The position numbers and the translations under genes were made by a program. Below, one piece after another: positions 57,601 through 64,000 of a stretch of DNA of 64,000 nt. This DNA comes from Branchiostoma floridae. Taxonomy: Eukaryota; Chordata; Leptocardii; Amphioxiformes; Branchiostomatidae. Each line of letters opens with the position of its first letter. The stretch's first letter is position 1. The stretch is taken from positions 19,664,692 through 19,728,691 of the forward strand of contig NC_049986.1 of NCBI RefSeq assembly GCF_000003815.2, in the 5' to 3' direction. The notes below the pieces were generated by a model. That model searched no databases, was not told where the DNA came from, and saw only the letters and a list, made by a program, of their open reading frames with translations.

Positions 57601-58850
57601 CACTGTTCATTGTGCTTGTCAAAAAGAGCCAGGTGAAATTCCTTGGCACAATGAACCTGTAAATACTGTACAAAGTGTCTGTCTTCTCTGTCACAACCAG
57701 TGGAAGACTAGCTCTTTATTGAGCTGAACAGATTTGAGATCACATTCACTCACTCGTGTTCTCCTACACTTTTAGGGCATGAAGCGTTTCCATGCCAGAA
57801 AGGCTGTGCTGGAGGCTCTGAAGGAGAAGGACCTGTACAGGGGAACCAAGGACAACCCCATGGTGGTGCCCACATGCAGGTAAACAGGGTTGTAACTATG
57901 TGGTTGTAGTGTAAAGTTGTAATAGCTATCAGTGAGAAGAGAGTAGGTTGTAAAAGTAATATGTACTGGGATTTCTGAAGAGGAAAAGCCTTTACAGGGG
58001 AACTAAGGACAACCCTATGGTGGTGCCCACAATGCAGGTAAACACCCTGGGTTGTAACTATGTGGTTGTAGTGTAAAGTTGTAATAGCTATCAGTGAGAA
58101 GAGAGTAGGTTGTAAAAGTAATATGACAGTACTGGGATTTCTGAAGAGGAAAAGCCTTTACAGGGGAACTAAGGACAACCCCATGGTGGTCCCCACATGC
58201 AGGTTAACACCCTGGGTTGTAACTATGTAGTGCTGTAGTAACTACCTGTGAGAAGAGTAGGTTGTAGTAGTTATCTGTACTGGGAAAAACTAATCGATGG
58301 CTAGATGCATGCAAGTAAGGGATCTAAGAAGACACTGTAACTGTGATCAGAGTGGTCTGGGTCATTTTTTGAATGAAGTGTTCCTCCTATTGTGAAATCT
58401 ATGAGGACTCAATTTTTTTCCTCCTTCCTTTTGGTGGACATTCATTTACATGACTGTAACTGTAAGGCTTCATACCTCATTAAACTATGCAACAAATTTT
58501 GCATTGTGGATGAGACACAGAAATAAATCATTTTGAATGCCCCTTGTACTTTGGAACTCTGAGATTCACTCACTCACTATCCAGTTTATCATCTTTTGTT
58601 ACCAGTCATGCGAGGGATAGACGTACATTGTACACACAAGATTGAAAAAGAAACAGTTCTCTAATGTTTTGTAACGTGTGATGGATAGAAACATAAATAA
58701 ATGTGTGTATCTGGAACAAGACTTTACAATGTTGCTCTTCATCATGATGTTTTTTTTTTCACCTCCAGCCGCTCGAAGGACGTGATTGAGCCCCTGCTGA
58801 AGCCCCAGTGGTACGTCAACTGTAAGGACATGGCTGCTGCTGCTGTGGAG
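47817..58850 (+). CDS. VARS1: Valyl-tRNA synthetase, cytosolic, first 13 exons (partial)
   Basis: Class I aminoacyl-tRNA synthetase that charges tRNA-Val and hydrolyses mischarged Thr-tRNA-Val. Exons: 47817-47987, 48587-48671, 49624-49724, 51141-51268, 52556-52720, 53793-53874, 54319-54438, 54773-54881, 55849-55937, 56437-56527, 57181-57308, 57776-57879, 58769-58850. All phases agree and the frame is open for 485 codons. Diagnostic segments: [35 protein letters not shown] with the HIGH-type site HLGH at residues 146-149, [32 protein letters not shown] and [17 protein letters not shown] of the editing domain. The rest of the editing domain, KMSKS and the anticodon-binding part lie beyond the window. 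ATG at 47817 is chosen because the upstream in-frame ATG at 47691 sits in promoter-like DNA. Confidence 0.95.
48761..49162 (+). repeat. Two 201-bp tandem repeats, essentially identical
   Basis: 48761-48961 is repeated at 48962-49162 with no differences noticed. The unit contains 41 bp of flanking intron plus most of a CTGTAAATGCA MITE, so duplication followed the MITE insertion and is recent, or it is an assembly artefact. Confidence 0.93.
48802..49210. mobile_element. CTGTAAATGCA MITE, copy 1 (enlarged by tandem duplication)
   Basis: Starts CTGTAAATGCATTTAAGTTC after TA (48800-48801) and ends tctgcatttacag before TA (49211-49212). Its length of 409 bp equals the 208-bp family length plus the 201-bp duplication. 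Confidence 0.85.
49624..54438 (+). CDS. VARS1: VARS catalytic Rossmann fold, first half (exons 3-7)
   Basis: Covers residues 86-284. Exon 4 carries the HIGH-type ATP site; exon 5 carries [20 protein letters not shown]; exon 6 carries [17 protein letters not shown]; exon 7 carries [18 protein letters not shown]. Exons 4 and 5 are each preceded by intronic tandem copies of their own first bases, complete with acceptors. Confidence 0.93.
50027..51140 (+). repeat. Tandem partial copies of VARS exon 4 acceptor and start
   Basis: Two intronic decoys repeat tctaatcccacag followed by the first bases of exon 4. One at 50084 (AGGAAAAGTCTAACCGAGCC) departs after about 36 bases. One at 51051 (AGGAAGAGTCTAACGGAGCC) departs after about 50 bases at GTGATGATGACTTG. 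The real exon begins at 51141, 90 bp after the second decoy. A dispersed element (about 50131-51000) was later inserted between the decoys. Both decoys keep a polypyrimidine tract and AG. Confidence 0.9.
50131..51000 (+). repeat. Dispersed element with three 242-bp internal repeats
   Basis: Bounded by ttacctccatgaaatgtcat and atttcatggaggtatgagg, a short inverted end pair. Inside, gattactcaagaa..gctg.atgg recurs at about 50202, 50445 and 50687. The open frames that repeat [19 protein letters not shown] are repeat translations. Confidence 0.85.
51756..52015. mobile_element. 260-bp TAGCCTG-type MITE with 9-bp target duplication
   Basis: The left end TAGCCTGGGTACCAT is exactly inverted at the right end (ATGGTACCCAGGCTA). 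GAGTTTTCA occurs at 51747-51755 and 52016-52024. It is the same family as 26429-26499 but with a longer G/C-rich interior. It lies in a VARS intron. Confidence 0.9.
52072..52555 (+). repeat. Three tandem partial copies of VARS exon 5 start
   Basis: Copies starting at 52072, 52231 and 52390 each have a cag acceptor followed by GCACAGAATGAAAGGAAAGA and about 25 more exon-5-like bases up to GGCTGTGA/GGCTGTAA. They then diverge to aactctccaag. The real exon starts at 52556. Spacing is 159, 159 and 166 bp. In-frame use would place a stop or frameshift soon after the shared part. Confidence 0.93.
53140..53440 (-). repeat. tRNA-derived SINE-like repeat
   Basis: The minus strand begins with a tRNA-like head (ggcacagcggcaaagtg ... 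gtctcgagttccaatcc, B-box-like at about 53387-53403). It continues with gtgcccttgggaaaggcact, aggacgttaaatggaggtcc and aaaagagtagggg, shared with the family at 186-400. Confidence 0.7.
53465..53720 (+). mobile_element. Short LINE C-terminal remnant
   Basis: In one frame it reads [20 protein letters not shown] and then NLQTFKSK, the usual end of several non-LTR element ORF2 proteins. Frame changes and small size make it a relic. Confidence 0.6.
53955..54115. repeat. Hairpin repeat (AGTTACTCAAGCAACT family), copy 2
   Basis: agttactcaagcaact, then gaaacgtctcaccgtttc, then cgttgcttgagtaactg. It lies in a VARS intron. Confidence 0.75.
54773..58850 (+). CDS. VARS1: VARS editing (CP1) domain, partial (exons 8-13)
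   Basis: Covers residues 285-485. Exon 8 ends [15 protein letters not shown]; exon 9 holds the [10 protein letters not shown] threonine-rich editing motif; exons 10-11 hold [23 protein letters not shown]; exon 13 starts back toward the catalytic fold with [13 protein letters not shown]. The donor ends of exons 8 and 12 are copied in tandem in the following introns. The gene should continue beyond 58850, but no further exon was recognised up to 64000. Confidence 0.93.
54882..55620 (+). repeat. Six tandem partial copies of VARS exon 8 end plus donor
   Basis: Copies at about 54927, 55036, 55138, 55246, 55370 and 55547 repeat the last roughly 65 bases of exon 8 (tatgaggagaaggtcgagtt ... gtggaggggtcag). 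Several keep the same GTGAGTG donor. Spacing is about 105-180 bp. Filler is ggggtcagggtgga-type satellite. Most copies still translate to [20 protein letters not shown]. Only the first (real) copy has exon 8's acceptor and 5' half. Confidence 0.94.
56820..57085 (+). repeat. Dispersed repeat (CAGCCCTACAG family), copy 3
   Basis: tcagccctacagcac, taaacagtcctataagagaat, ctgactcaggtctgttg and ttagctgcctggccagtgtg, in the same order as 9780-10050. It lies just before VARS exon 11. Confidence 0.72.
57466..57720 (+). repeat. tRNA-derived SINE-like element
   Basis: A-box-like tggtccagtagttaaa and B-box-like gagtttgattctggc lie about 45 bp apart (57470-57530), followed by a non-tRNA body (aggacaggatgttaagcct ... 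cctgtaaatactgtac). Confidence 0.65.
57880..58215 (+). repeat. Two tandem partial copies of VARS exon 12 end plus donor
   Basis: Following the real exon 12 donor, two copies (about 57985-58041 and 58150-58203) repeat ggggaactaaggacaaccc, then atggtgg...cccacatgcag. The donor is GTAAAC in the first and GTTAAC in the second. They also repeat about 100 bp of intron (gttgtaactatgtggttgta). The first copy carries an extra A (cccacaatgcag). Confidence 0.93.
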
Positions 58851-58889
58851 GTCAGTTTATCGTCCATTTAGTTATAACGGCTCGAAATA

Positions 58890-59379
58890 CAGTCAAACCT
58901 GTATAAGCGGCCACCTTTGCATAGCAGCCACCTGGCCATAGTGGCCACTTTTTGTCGGTCCCTTGGATTCGTAATGATTAAGAAATTTATTAGGCTTAGC
59001 GGCCACCTGTCCAACGTGGCCACGGCCACACGATTTCCGGTCCCGTTGATACAGAAACACTGCCTATTGCAACCATACTGCTGCCTTATGTCACCCTGCA
59101 CCGAGTTTGAAATTGTAGTTTGCAAGGATTTGGAGTTCCTAACAGGGTCATTTTGGCGGTAGCAGAAGGTATGCATGCCTTGAGCATTAAAGTGCAAGTC
59201 TTTGTCGGTGAATTTACTGATCGAGACAATGTTACTTGGTGAGAAAGATTAGTGGGAACTGAAATCATGTGTAGCTTGCTCATGGTCAATTGATCAACAT
59301 TTTGTCTATAGTGGCCACCTGTCTATAGTGGCCATATTTCTCCAGTCCCTTGAGTGGCCGCTATAGACAGGTTTGACTG
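58890..59379. mobile_element. 490-bp MITE, CAGTCAAACCTGT ends, TA duplication
   Basis: CAGTCAAACCTGTATAAGCG at the left is mirrored by cgctatagacaggtttgactg at the right; internal subterminal tggccac words recur. TA lies on both sides (58888-58889, 59380-59381). Ends of this type are typical of pogo/Tigger-like Tc1/mariner elements. No transposase was recognised. Confidence 0.85.
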
Positions 59380-59381
59380 TA

Positions 59382-59589
59382 CTGTAAATGCATTTAAGTT
59401 CGCGGAGATTTAATTTCGCGGTAGCGGGAAAATGGAATTTTCGTGGTGGTTTAAATGTCGCGTCAGCACCATGCACTGTAGTCTCTTACTGTTATGGAAA
59501 AATGTTCGCTGCGGTTTTAAATTCGCGGTGAAGCGGCTGCCGCGAAAACCACAAACATTAAACCACCGTGAAAGTTTCTACATTTACAG
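59382..59589. mobile_element. CTGTAAATGCA MITE, copy 2
   Basis: A 208-bp foldback-like element, CTGTAAATGCATTTAAGTTC to tctacatttacag, flanked by TA at 59380-59381 and 59590-59591. The left TA is shared with the preceding 490-bp element. Confidence 0.88.
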
Positions 59590-59761
59590 TACTGGGTGTT
59601 TGTGCACCCAGGTGCACCCAAAATTGAAGCTGTGCACCCAATTTTTTTCTGTATTTTCGTAGCTTTACATAATATTATGTAAACTTTAAGGTTGTGCATC
59701 CACCAAGTAATTTTCTTTTGGTGCGAGTAACCACTGCAAGTTAACCCAAATTTAAAGTGTA

Positions 59762-59969
59762 CTGTAAATGCATTTAAGTTCGCGGGGATTTAATTTCGCG
59801 GTAGCGGGAAAAATGACTTTTCGCGGTGGATTTAATTTCGCGGTAACACCATTGACTGCAGTCTAATACCTTAATAGAATAATGTTCGCAGTGGATTTAA
59901 GTTCGCGGTACAGTGTTCGCCGCGAAAACCGCGAACATTAATCCACCGCGAACATTTCTGCATTTACAG
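59762..59969. mobile_element. CTGTAAATGCA MITE, copy 3
   Basis: Also 208 bp and flanked by TA (59760-59761, 59970-59971). The interior has ttcgcgg / ccgcgaa words arranged as nested inverted repeats. Confidence 0.9.
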
Positions 59970-60090
59970 TATTTCGGGCCCTGGTTACTGTGCATCAGAT
60001 TCAATTTAGCATTAAACTTTAAAGAAACAACTGCATTTTTGGTCAGTAACCTAGTATTGATCAGCAGTGGGGTTTTTTTTTGTCATTTTA

Positions 60091-60451
60091 GGCCACACCA
60101 ATTTAATTTCTTGGTTCACGGATTTTTTCATAAAAAATATGGAGCGAGAGGGCGAAATAAAAATAAAAATCATAAAATGGTTGGGGTAAAGGTAACGGCT
60201 AATCCAAAACATAAAGAAAAAAAGTTTTCAGTTTGAAAAAAGTACAAAAACACTATTATTGTACAGTAACAGCACCTGTACCCACCCTTTAAGGAGCTTA
60301 TAATATAAAGGCCAATTTGCTACACCAGAAAGTTGGTGAATGGTTTCATTAATGGTGAAAATGTGCTGAGTGGTAATTTTTATTTTTATTTTTTTTTCCA
60401 AAAAATAGGAGCGAGCGAATCCGTGAACCAAGAAATTAAATCGGTGTGGCC
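60091..60451. mobile_element. 361-bp PIF/Harbinger-like MITE
   Basis: GGCCACACCAATTTAATTTC ... GTTCACGGATT (34 bp) is inverted at the right end with one mismatch. TTA flanks at 60088-60090 and 60452-60454. It shares the GGCC start and TTA duplication with 9252-9763 and 40305-42362. Confidence 0.9.
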
Positions 60452-60454
60452 TTA

Positions 60455-61561
60455 CAGATTGTGGCACAAGACTTGTATCAAAATGTACGCATTGCTGATG
60501 TCTTATTAAAATGTAAATTGGAGTTGTCCTGTTTACAAAAATCACACAATTTAATCATTTAACATTTTCTTTATTCAGATCAGGACCTAGTCAGTAATCA
60601 TAGTCCCTGAATCATAGCAATCAATCCACAGCTTCTTGCAGTATGTACATTGTACTATAATTGTAGCAAGCACAGTCAAATGTATAGATTTTGAAGTGAA
60701 CAAAATCTCACATTGTGCACATTACACAGCTACAAATGTACCTAAGTACTGAAAGAATAAATGTAGAAAAAAGTAAAATATAACCTCCATGGATATTTCA
60801 TAGAGGTGATAATACAATAATCATTCTCAAATTTTCTGTGCTTTACTATAAATATTTGTTTCCTTGCGCACATAGCTTGTTTTAATACAAACTACTGAAT
60901 ATTGAATAATTTAGAGTGGGATAAACGGCAGATACACCTCCTGATCATGAGTCATGGCTGGAAATACTTTTTTCGGCATACTTGCACTGGTGCATGTAAC
61001 ATTGAAGATTACCTGCACCAGACAAATTTTACCTGCACCACTCTGAATTTAGGAAGTATGGATCATAGTTTTACTAAAATTGTTCAGGAACCATTGCAAT
61101 TTTTTTTTCTTTTATACTTTATAGGTACTAGTAGTTGCATTTAATGCACTTAATAACAGTCCACATACACCTACATCATATGACATTTATGTATAAAACC
61201 CAGTACATGGACCAGTGCAGGTAGACACTAGAAATACCTGCACAGCTCCAATTTCACCTGCACTAACCTGCATAATGCAGGTGGTATTTCGAGCCCTGCA
61301 AGCCAAGTCCCTAAATACATTGTATGTTCACAAGCAGCAAACCTACAAACAATTTCACTTTGACTCAATTCTGAAAACAAAGTTTCCTTGGCAAAGTTAG
61401 CAACTACAGGTATAACTTTGAAAACATATACAATATAAGAATAACAGAAATGGTCAGAATAATGTACAATTCAAATCTCTAGTCTAAAGTCTACAGAGCA
61501 TTCATAATTACATTGTACCTGTTTCATTCATTGTACTAGTGCGTGTGGTCTTCAGCCTCCA
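60455..61561. other. Intron/intergenic DNA without recognised genes
   Basis: A/T-rich DNA between the MITE cluster and the LRR gene. A loose inverted pair of ctgcaccag/ctgcac words (about 60960-61300) may be another decayed MITE. No VARS exon was recognised. Confidence 0.5.
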
Positions 61562-63604
61562 TCAAGTAGCATTGTAAGTACAATTCACAGTGTCTTTGCT
61601 GTCCTTCAGATTTTTCTCTGACAACAGTTCGGTATCCCTATTTGTACTTTGCTGGCCACGTGTTTCAGGTTTTTGATAGGCAGTCTCATCGCTGGCAGAG
61701 ACAGCTTTGCTTTTGGTCAGCAACCCGACAAGCTTGGCTGTACTTTCTTGGCCTTGCTCTCCCTGTTGATAGACAGTTTCGTTGCTGGCAGAAAGAACCT
61801 TGTTGTTGGTCTGTACATTTGCTGCATCCGCACCTGTGTTGGATGCAGTGTTGTTGCTGTCTGTCATGCCCTGCATTTCATCGTTGTTTGTGCCTAGCAC
61901 AGCTAAAGACGTAGGTGTCACTTTAGTCTCAGTTTCTCCTTGATGGCTGTCCCGTTGTTTGTCTGTCTCACCAAGAGTTTGCGTGGAGTTTGTTTTGTCG
62001 CACGTTCCCGGCAACGCAGATGGAGGATGTGGAAATGGCTCCGTTCCATGACAGTCTGGGTTGTCTTCTCCCCTGTGCACATCAACCTGCACTGTTATGC
62101 CTTCCTCAGCGATGTTTGATAAACTAATCTCTGCATATGGTTCGACACCCGTGCAGCCCAGTTCATTGGGAACTCTCTCATACCTGCTGACCTCATTACA
62201 ATATTGGTGTTCCCAAGTAGCCTCCACTATCTGTCTCACGGATTGTACGTCATCCTTGATACACGCATAGGAGTTTTCCTCACGACTTCGGTGTTGGGAA
62301 TCACGTTCCTGGTTTGCCTGACCCTCAGCGATCTTTGCCAAACTTGTTTCTTCGTACGGCTCAATTCTTTCACTGCTCTCTTGGCTCCTTGTTGCCAAAC
62401 CATCAGCGATCTTTGCCAAACTTGTTTCTTCGTAAGGCTCAATCCTTTCACTGCCCTCTTGGCTAGCGCTCCTTGTGGTTTCCTGGGAGGCAAGCTGGTG
62501 TGGGGTCGTGCCGTACATTTGGTTTTGGATAAGTGCGTGCCCATCTCTCAATACTGGATCTATTGGTTTTGCTTGCCTGCGTTTGCATCGACATTGTCTA
62601 GCACGTGGAAGCAACCTCCACAGAACTGTCACAAATAAAACTACCGAAGCTGCGGCAAAAAAATGTTTGCCTGTGTTTGTTCGAACTTTCTTTTGTTTCC
62701 ACTGAACAGTAGACACGGATTTGTCTAAAGTCGTATTTGTTGGAAACTCGCTGTGGCTTGCCAATGTCACTTGGGTGGTGTTCAAAAGCTCATAAGTAGA
62801 ATTTGAAGTTGTCATTTCTCGCTCACTTATAAGACTGGTGTTCTGCTTTGACATTGAGTCTGTAGTAACTGTTGACTTGCAAAGACCCTCCAGTACTTTC
62901 ATTACTTGCTGACCCTCCACGTGTTTAGGACTTGCACATCTTAATTTATCATTCCTGTTCAGTAAAAAGTAGTAAAGTGTGCTGCTGGGACAGTTATGAC
63001 AACATTCCCTGAAAACTGATACATCTACATCTCTGTTCTGCATTCCACACGGCTTAAAACACTGCGACAAACACTGCAACTCGTGGTGAAGCCAGCACAA
63101 GTGTTCGTCACAGTGGACTGGGTTCTCGTCAATGTATATGCTTGCGTATCTACATGTGGGAAACAAGAAGGACTCCTTCCGAAAAGAAGTGATCCTGTTG
63201 TCATTGAGATTGATGACAAAAATGTTTGGTAGCAAGTGAGCGTTAAAACTGCCAGAAACGTGAACAATCTGGTTCTGAGAGAGATGAAGGCCAAATAATC
63301 GAGGGGCTCTGTTAAACCAATGCCAGTGGATGGTACTGATCATATTATTGGACAAATCGATTAACATCACCTTGGGTAAGTCTGGGAGGTTTGAGATGTT
63401 AGTAATTTTGTTCCGTTTAAGTACGATGCTTGTTTCATTCTGGAAGTCCAAGTCCGGAAACTGCACAAGCTGACAGTTGTTGCAACTGTAACTGTTTTTA
63501 GGGTCATAACTATAAGAGCTTAGTGCGTCGCAGTTTGTCGATGTGATCCTTGGAATGGGTACAAGGAAAAAAAGTAGGAATACACCTGACATGCTGATTT
63601 TCAT
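61562..63604 (-). CDS. Single-exon LRR transmembrane protein, 680 aa, repeated tail motifs
   Basis: An uninterrupted frame encoding a predicted signal peptide (1-22), a cysteine-bearing N-cap, about four leucine-rich repeats (57-160; e.g. LIDLSNNMISTI, LHLSQNQIVHV, INLNDNRITSF), a cysteine-rich C-cap (161-243, starting NPVHCDEHLCWL), a Ser/Thr stalk, one transmembrane helix (about 314-333) followed by RCKRR, and a long cytosolic tail. The tail holds three copies of an EPY..-SL..IA motif (389-400, 415-426, 488-499), a YACI, and a duplicated SAS.ET.YQ segment (605-613, 636-644). There is no TIR domain. It is probably a surface recognition or adhesion receptor with tyrosine-based signalling, which is inference. 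It lies antisense in what should be a VARS intron. Confidence 0.93.
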   Translation of the reverse strand: MKISMSGVFLLFFLVPIPRITSTNCDALSSYSYDPKNSYSCNNCQLVQFPDLDFQNETSIVLKRNKITNISNLPDLPKVMLIDLSNNMISTIHWHWFNRAPRLFGLHLSQNQIVHVSGSFNAHLLPNIFVINLNDNRITSFRKESFLFPTCRYASIYIDENPVHCDEHLCWLHHELQCLSQCFKPCGMQNRDVDVSVFRECCHNCPSSTLYYFLLNRNDKLRCASPKHVEGQQVMKVLEGLCKSTVTTDSMSKQNTSLISEREMTTSNSTYELLNTTQVTLASHSEFPTNTTLDKSVSTVQWKQKKVRTNTGKHFFAAASVVLFVTVLWRLLPRARQCRCKRRQAKPIDPVLRDGHALIQNQMYGTTPHQLASQETTRSASQEGSERIEPYEETSLAKIADGLATRSQESSERIEPYEETSLAKIAEGQANQERDSQHRSREENSYACIKDDVQSVRQIVEATWEHQYCNEVSRYERVPNELGCTGVEPYAEISLSNIAEEGITVQVDVHRGEDNPDCHGTEPFPHPPSALPGTCDKTNSTQTLGETDKQRDSHQGETETKVTPTSLAVLGTNNDEMQGMTDSNNTASNTGADAANVQTNNKVLSASNETVYQQGEQGQESTAKLVGLLTKSKAVSASDETAYQKPETRGQQSTNRDTELLSEKNLKDSKDTVNCTYNAT

Positions 63605-64000
63605 TGTTTAATGTGTGTTCAAAACTATACTTTGTTTTTAGTATAATTATTGGCTGTGCATTTGTATCAACTCAGTCACGTTTGATAGTAGGCCCTGCAA
63701 ATGTGAACAGGACTGGATAGGGCAGAACAAGTCTCTAGCATGGCAGAAGTACAAATGTCCCCTTCCAAAGCTCAGTCTAGTAGTCGAAACTCCGGTGAAA
63801 CGCTAGAGAAACACACCCAGCAGAAGAGTAGATATCTCCTGTGTGTATCTTTCCTTTTTCCCTAGTCAGAGGGTTCCTAATGTTTGCTTTGGAGGATACA
63901 TGTCAGAAAGGTTTCCTTATTGCCAATTAGACACTGTCATTCCAATGTGTTTCTCATGAGTTTCATGGTAATCAATCACTACTAGGAGGAGAGCATAGCA
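63605..64000. other. 5' flank of the LRR gene
   Basis: Presumed upstream region of the LRR gene (minus strand). No VARS exon, TATA box at a convincing distance or repeat was recognised. Confidence 0.4.

Noticed and set aside
61562-63604. Toll-like receptor
   Set aside because: LRRs, a cysteine cap and one TM are present, but the cytosolic tail has no TIR motifs; it has tyrosine-containing repeats instead.

Overview
The window looks like cephalochordate (amphioxus, Branchiostoma-type) nuclear DNA. Genes are intron-rich with clean GT..AG junctions. Short non-autonomous DNA transposons and LINE 3' fragments are dense. The two long genes are a modular metazoan polycystin receptor and a valyl-tRNA synthetase. 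Species assignment is inference; no sequence search was run.

Layout. (1) 1-10875: a giant imperfect inverted repeat with a unique spacer of about 0.7 kb at 4495-5212. Each arm carries the same two coding exons of an unidentified gene, the same decayed LINE tails and the same satellite block. Arm-specific insertions date events after the duplication. (2) 11468-45554, minus strand: a complete hand-assembled 38-exon gene of about 2458 codons. It encodes a signal peptide, four F5/8 type C (discoidin) domains, a farnesoic-acid-methyltransferase-like (FAMeT) domain, a sushi domain, three EGF domains, a Thr-rich linker, a stalk, a GAIN/GPS region, PLAT and a polycystin-1-type membrane and channel region. 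Exon phases agree at every junction I checked, but two acceptors had to be chosen to keep frame. (3) 45555-47816: a head-to-head intergenic region with a CRE-bearing repeat next to the second gene. (4) 47817-58850, plus strand: the first 13 exons (485 codons) of cytosolic valyl-tRNA synthetase (VARS), cut by the window edge before the KMSKS region. (5) 61562-63604, minus strand: a single-exon LRR transmembrane protein, apparently nested in a VARS intron.

Most notable pattern. Tandem repeats in this locus repeatedly grow out of exon-intron junctions. A 41-bp minisatellite of about 40 units in the polycystin gene copies a 5' splice site. In VARS, partial copies of exons 4, 5, 8 and 12, splice sites included, lie in tandem in the adjoining introns. 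A microsatellite also starts at the donor of another polycystin exon. Five independent junction-derived arrays, plus the microsatellite case, lie in about 45 kb.

Mobile DNA includes three elements with GGCC-starting inverted repeats and TTA target duplications (PIF/Harbinger-like), two with a TAGCCTG palindrome and 9-bp duplications, several TA-duplicating MITEs, CR1-like and other LINE fragments, and tRNA-related repeats.
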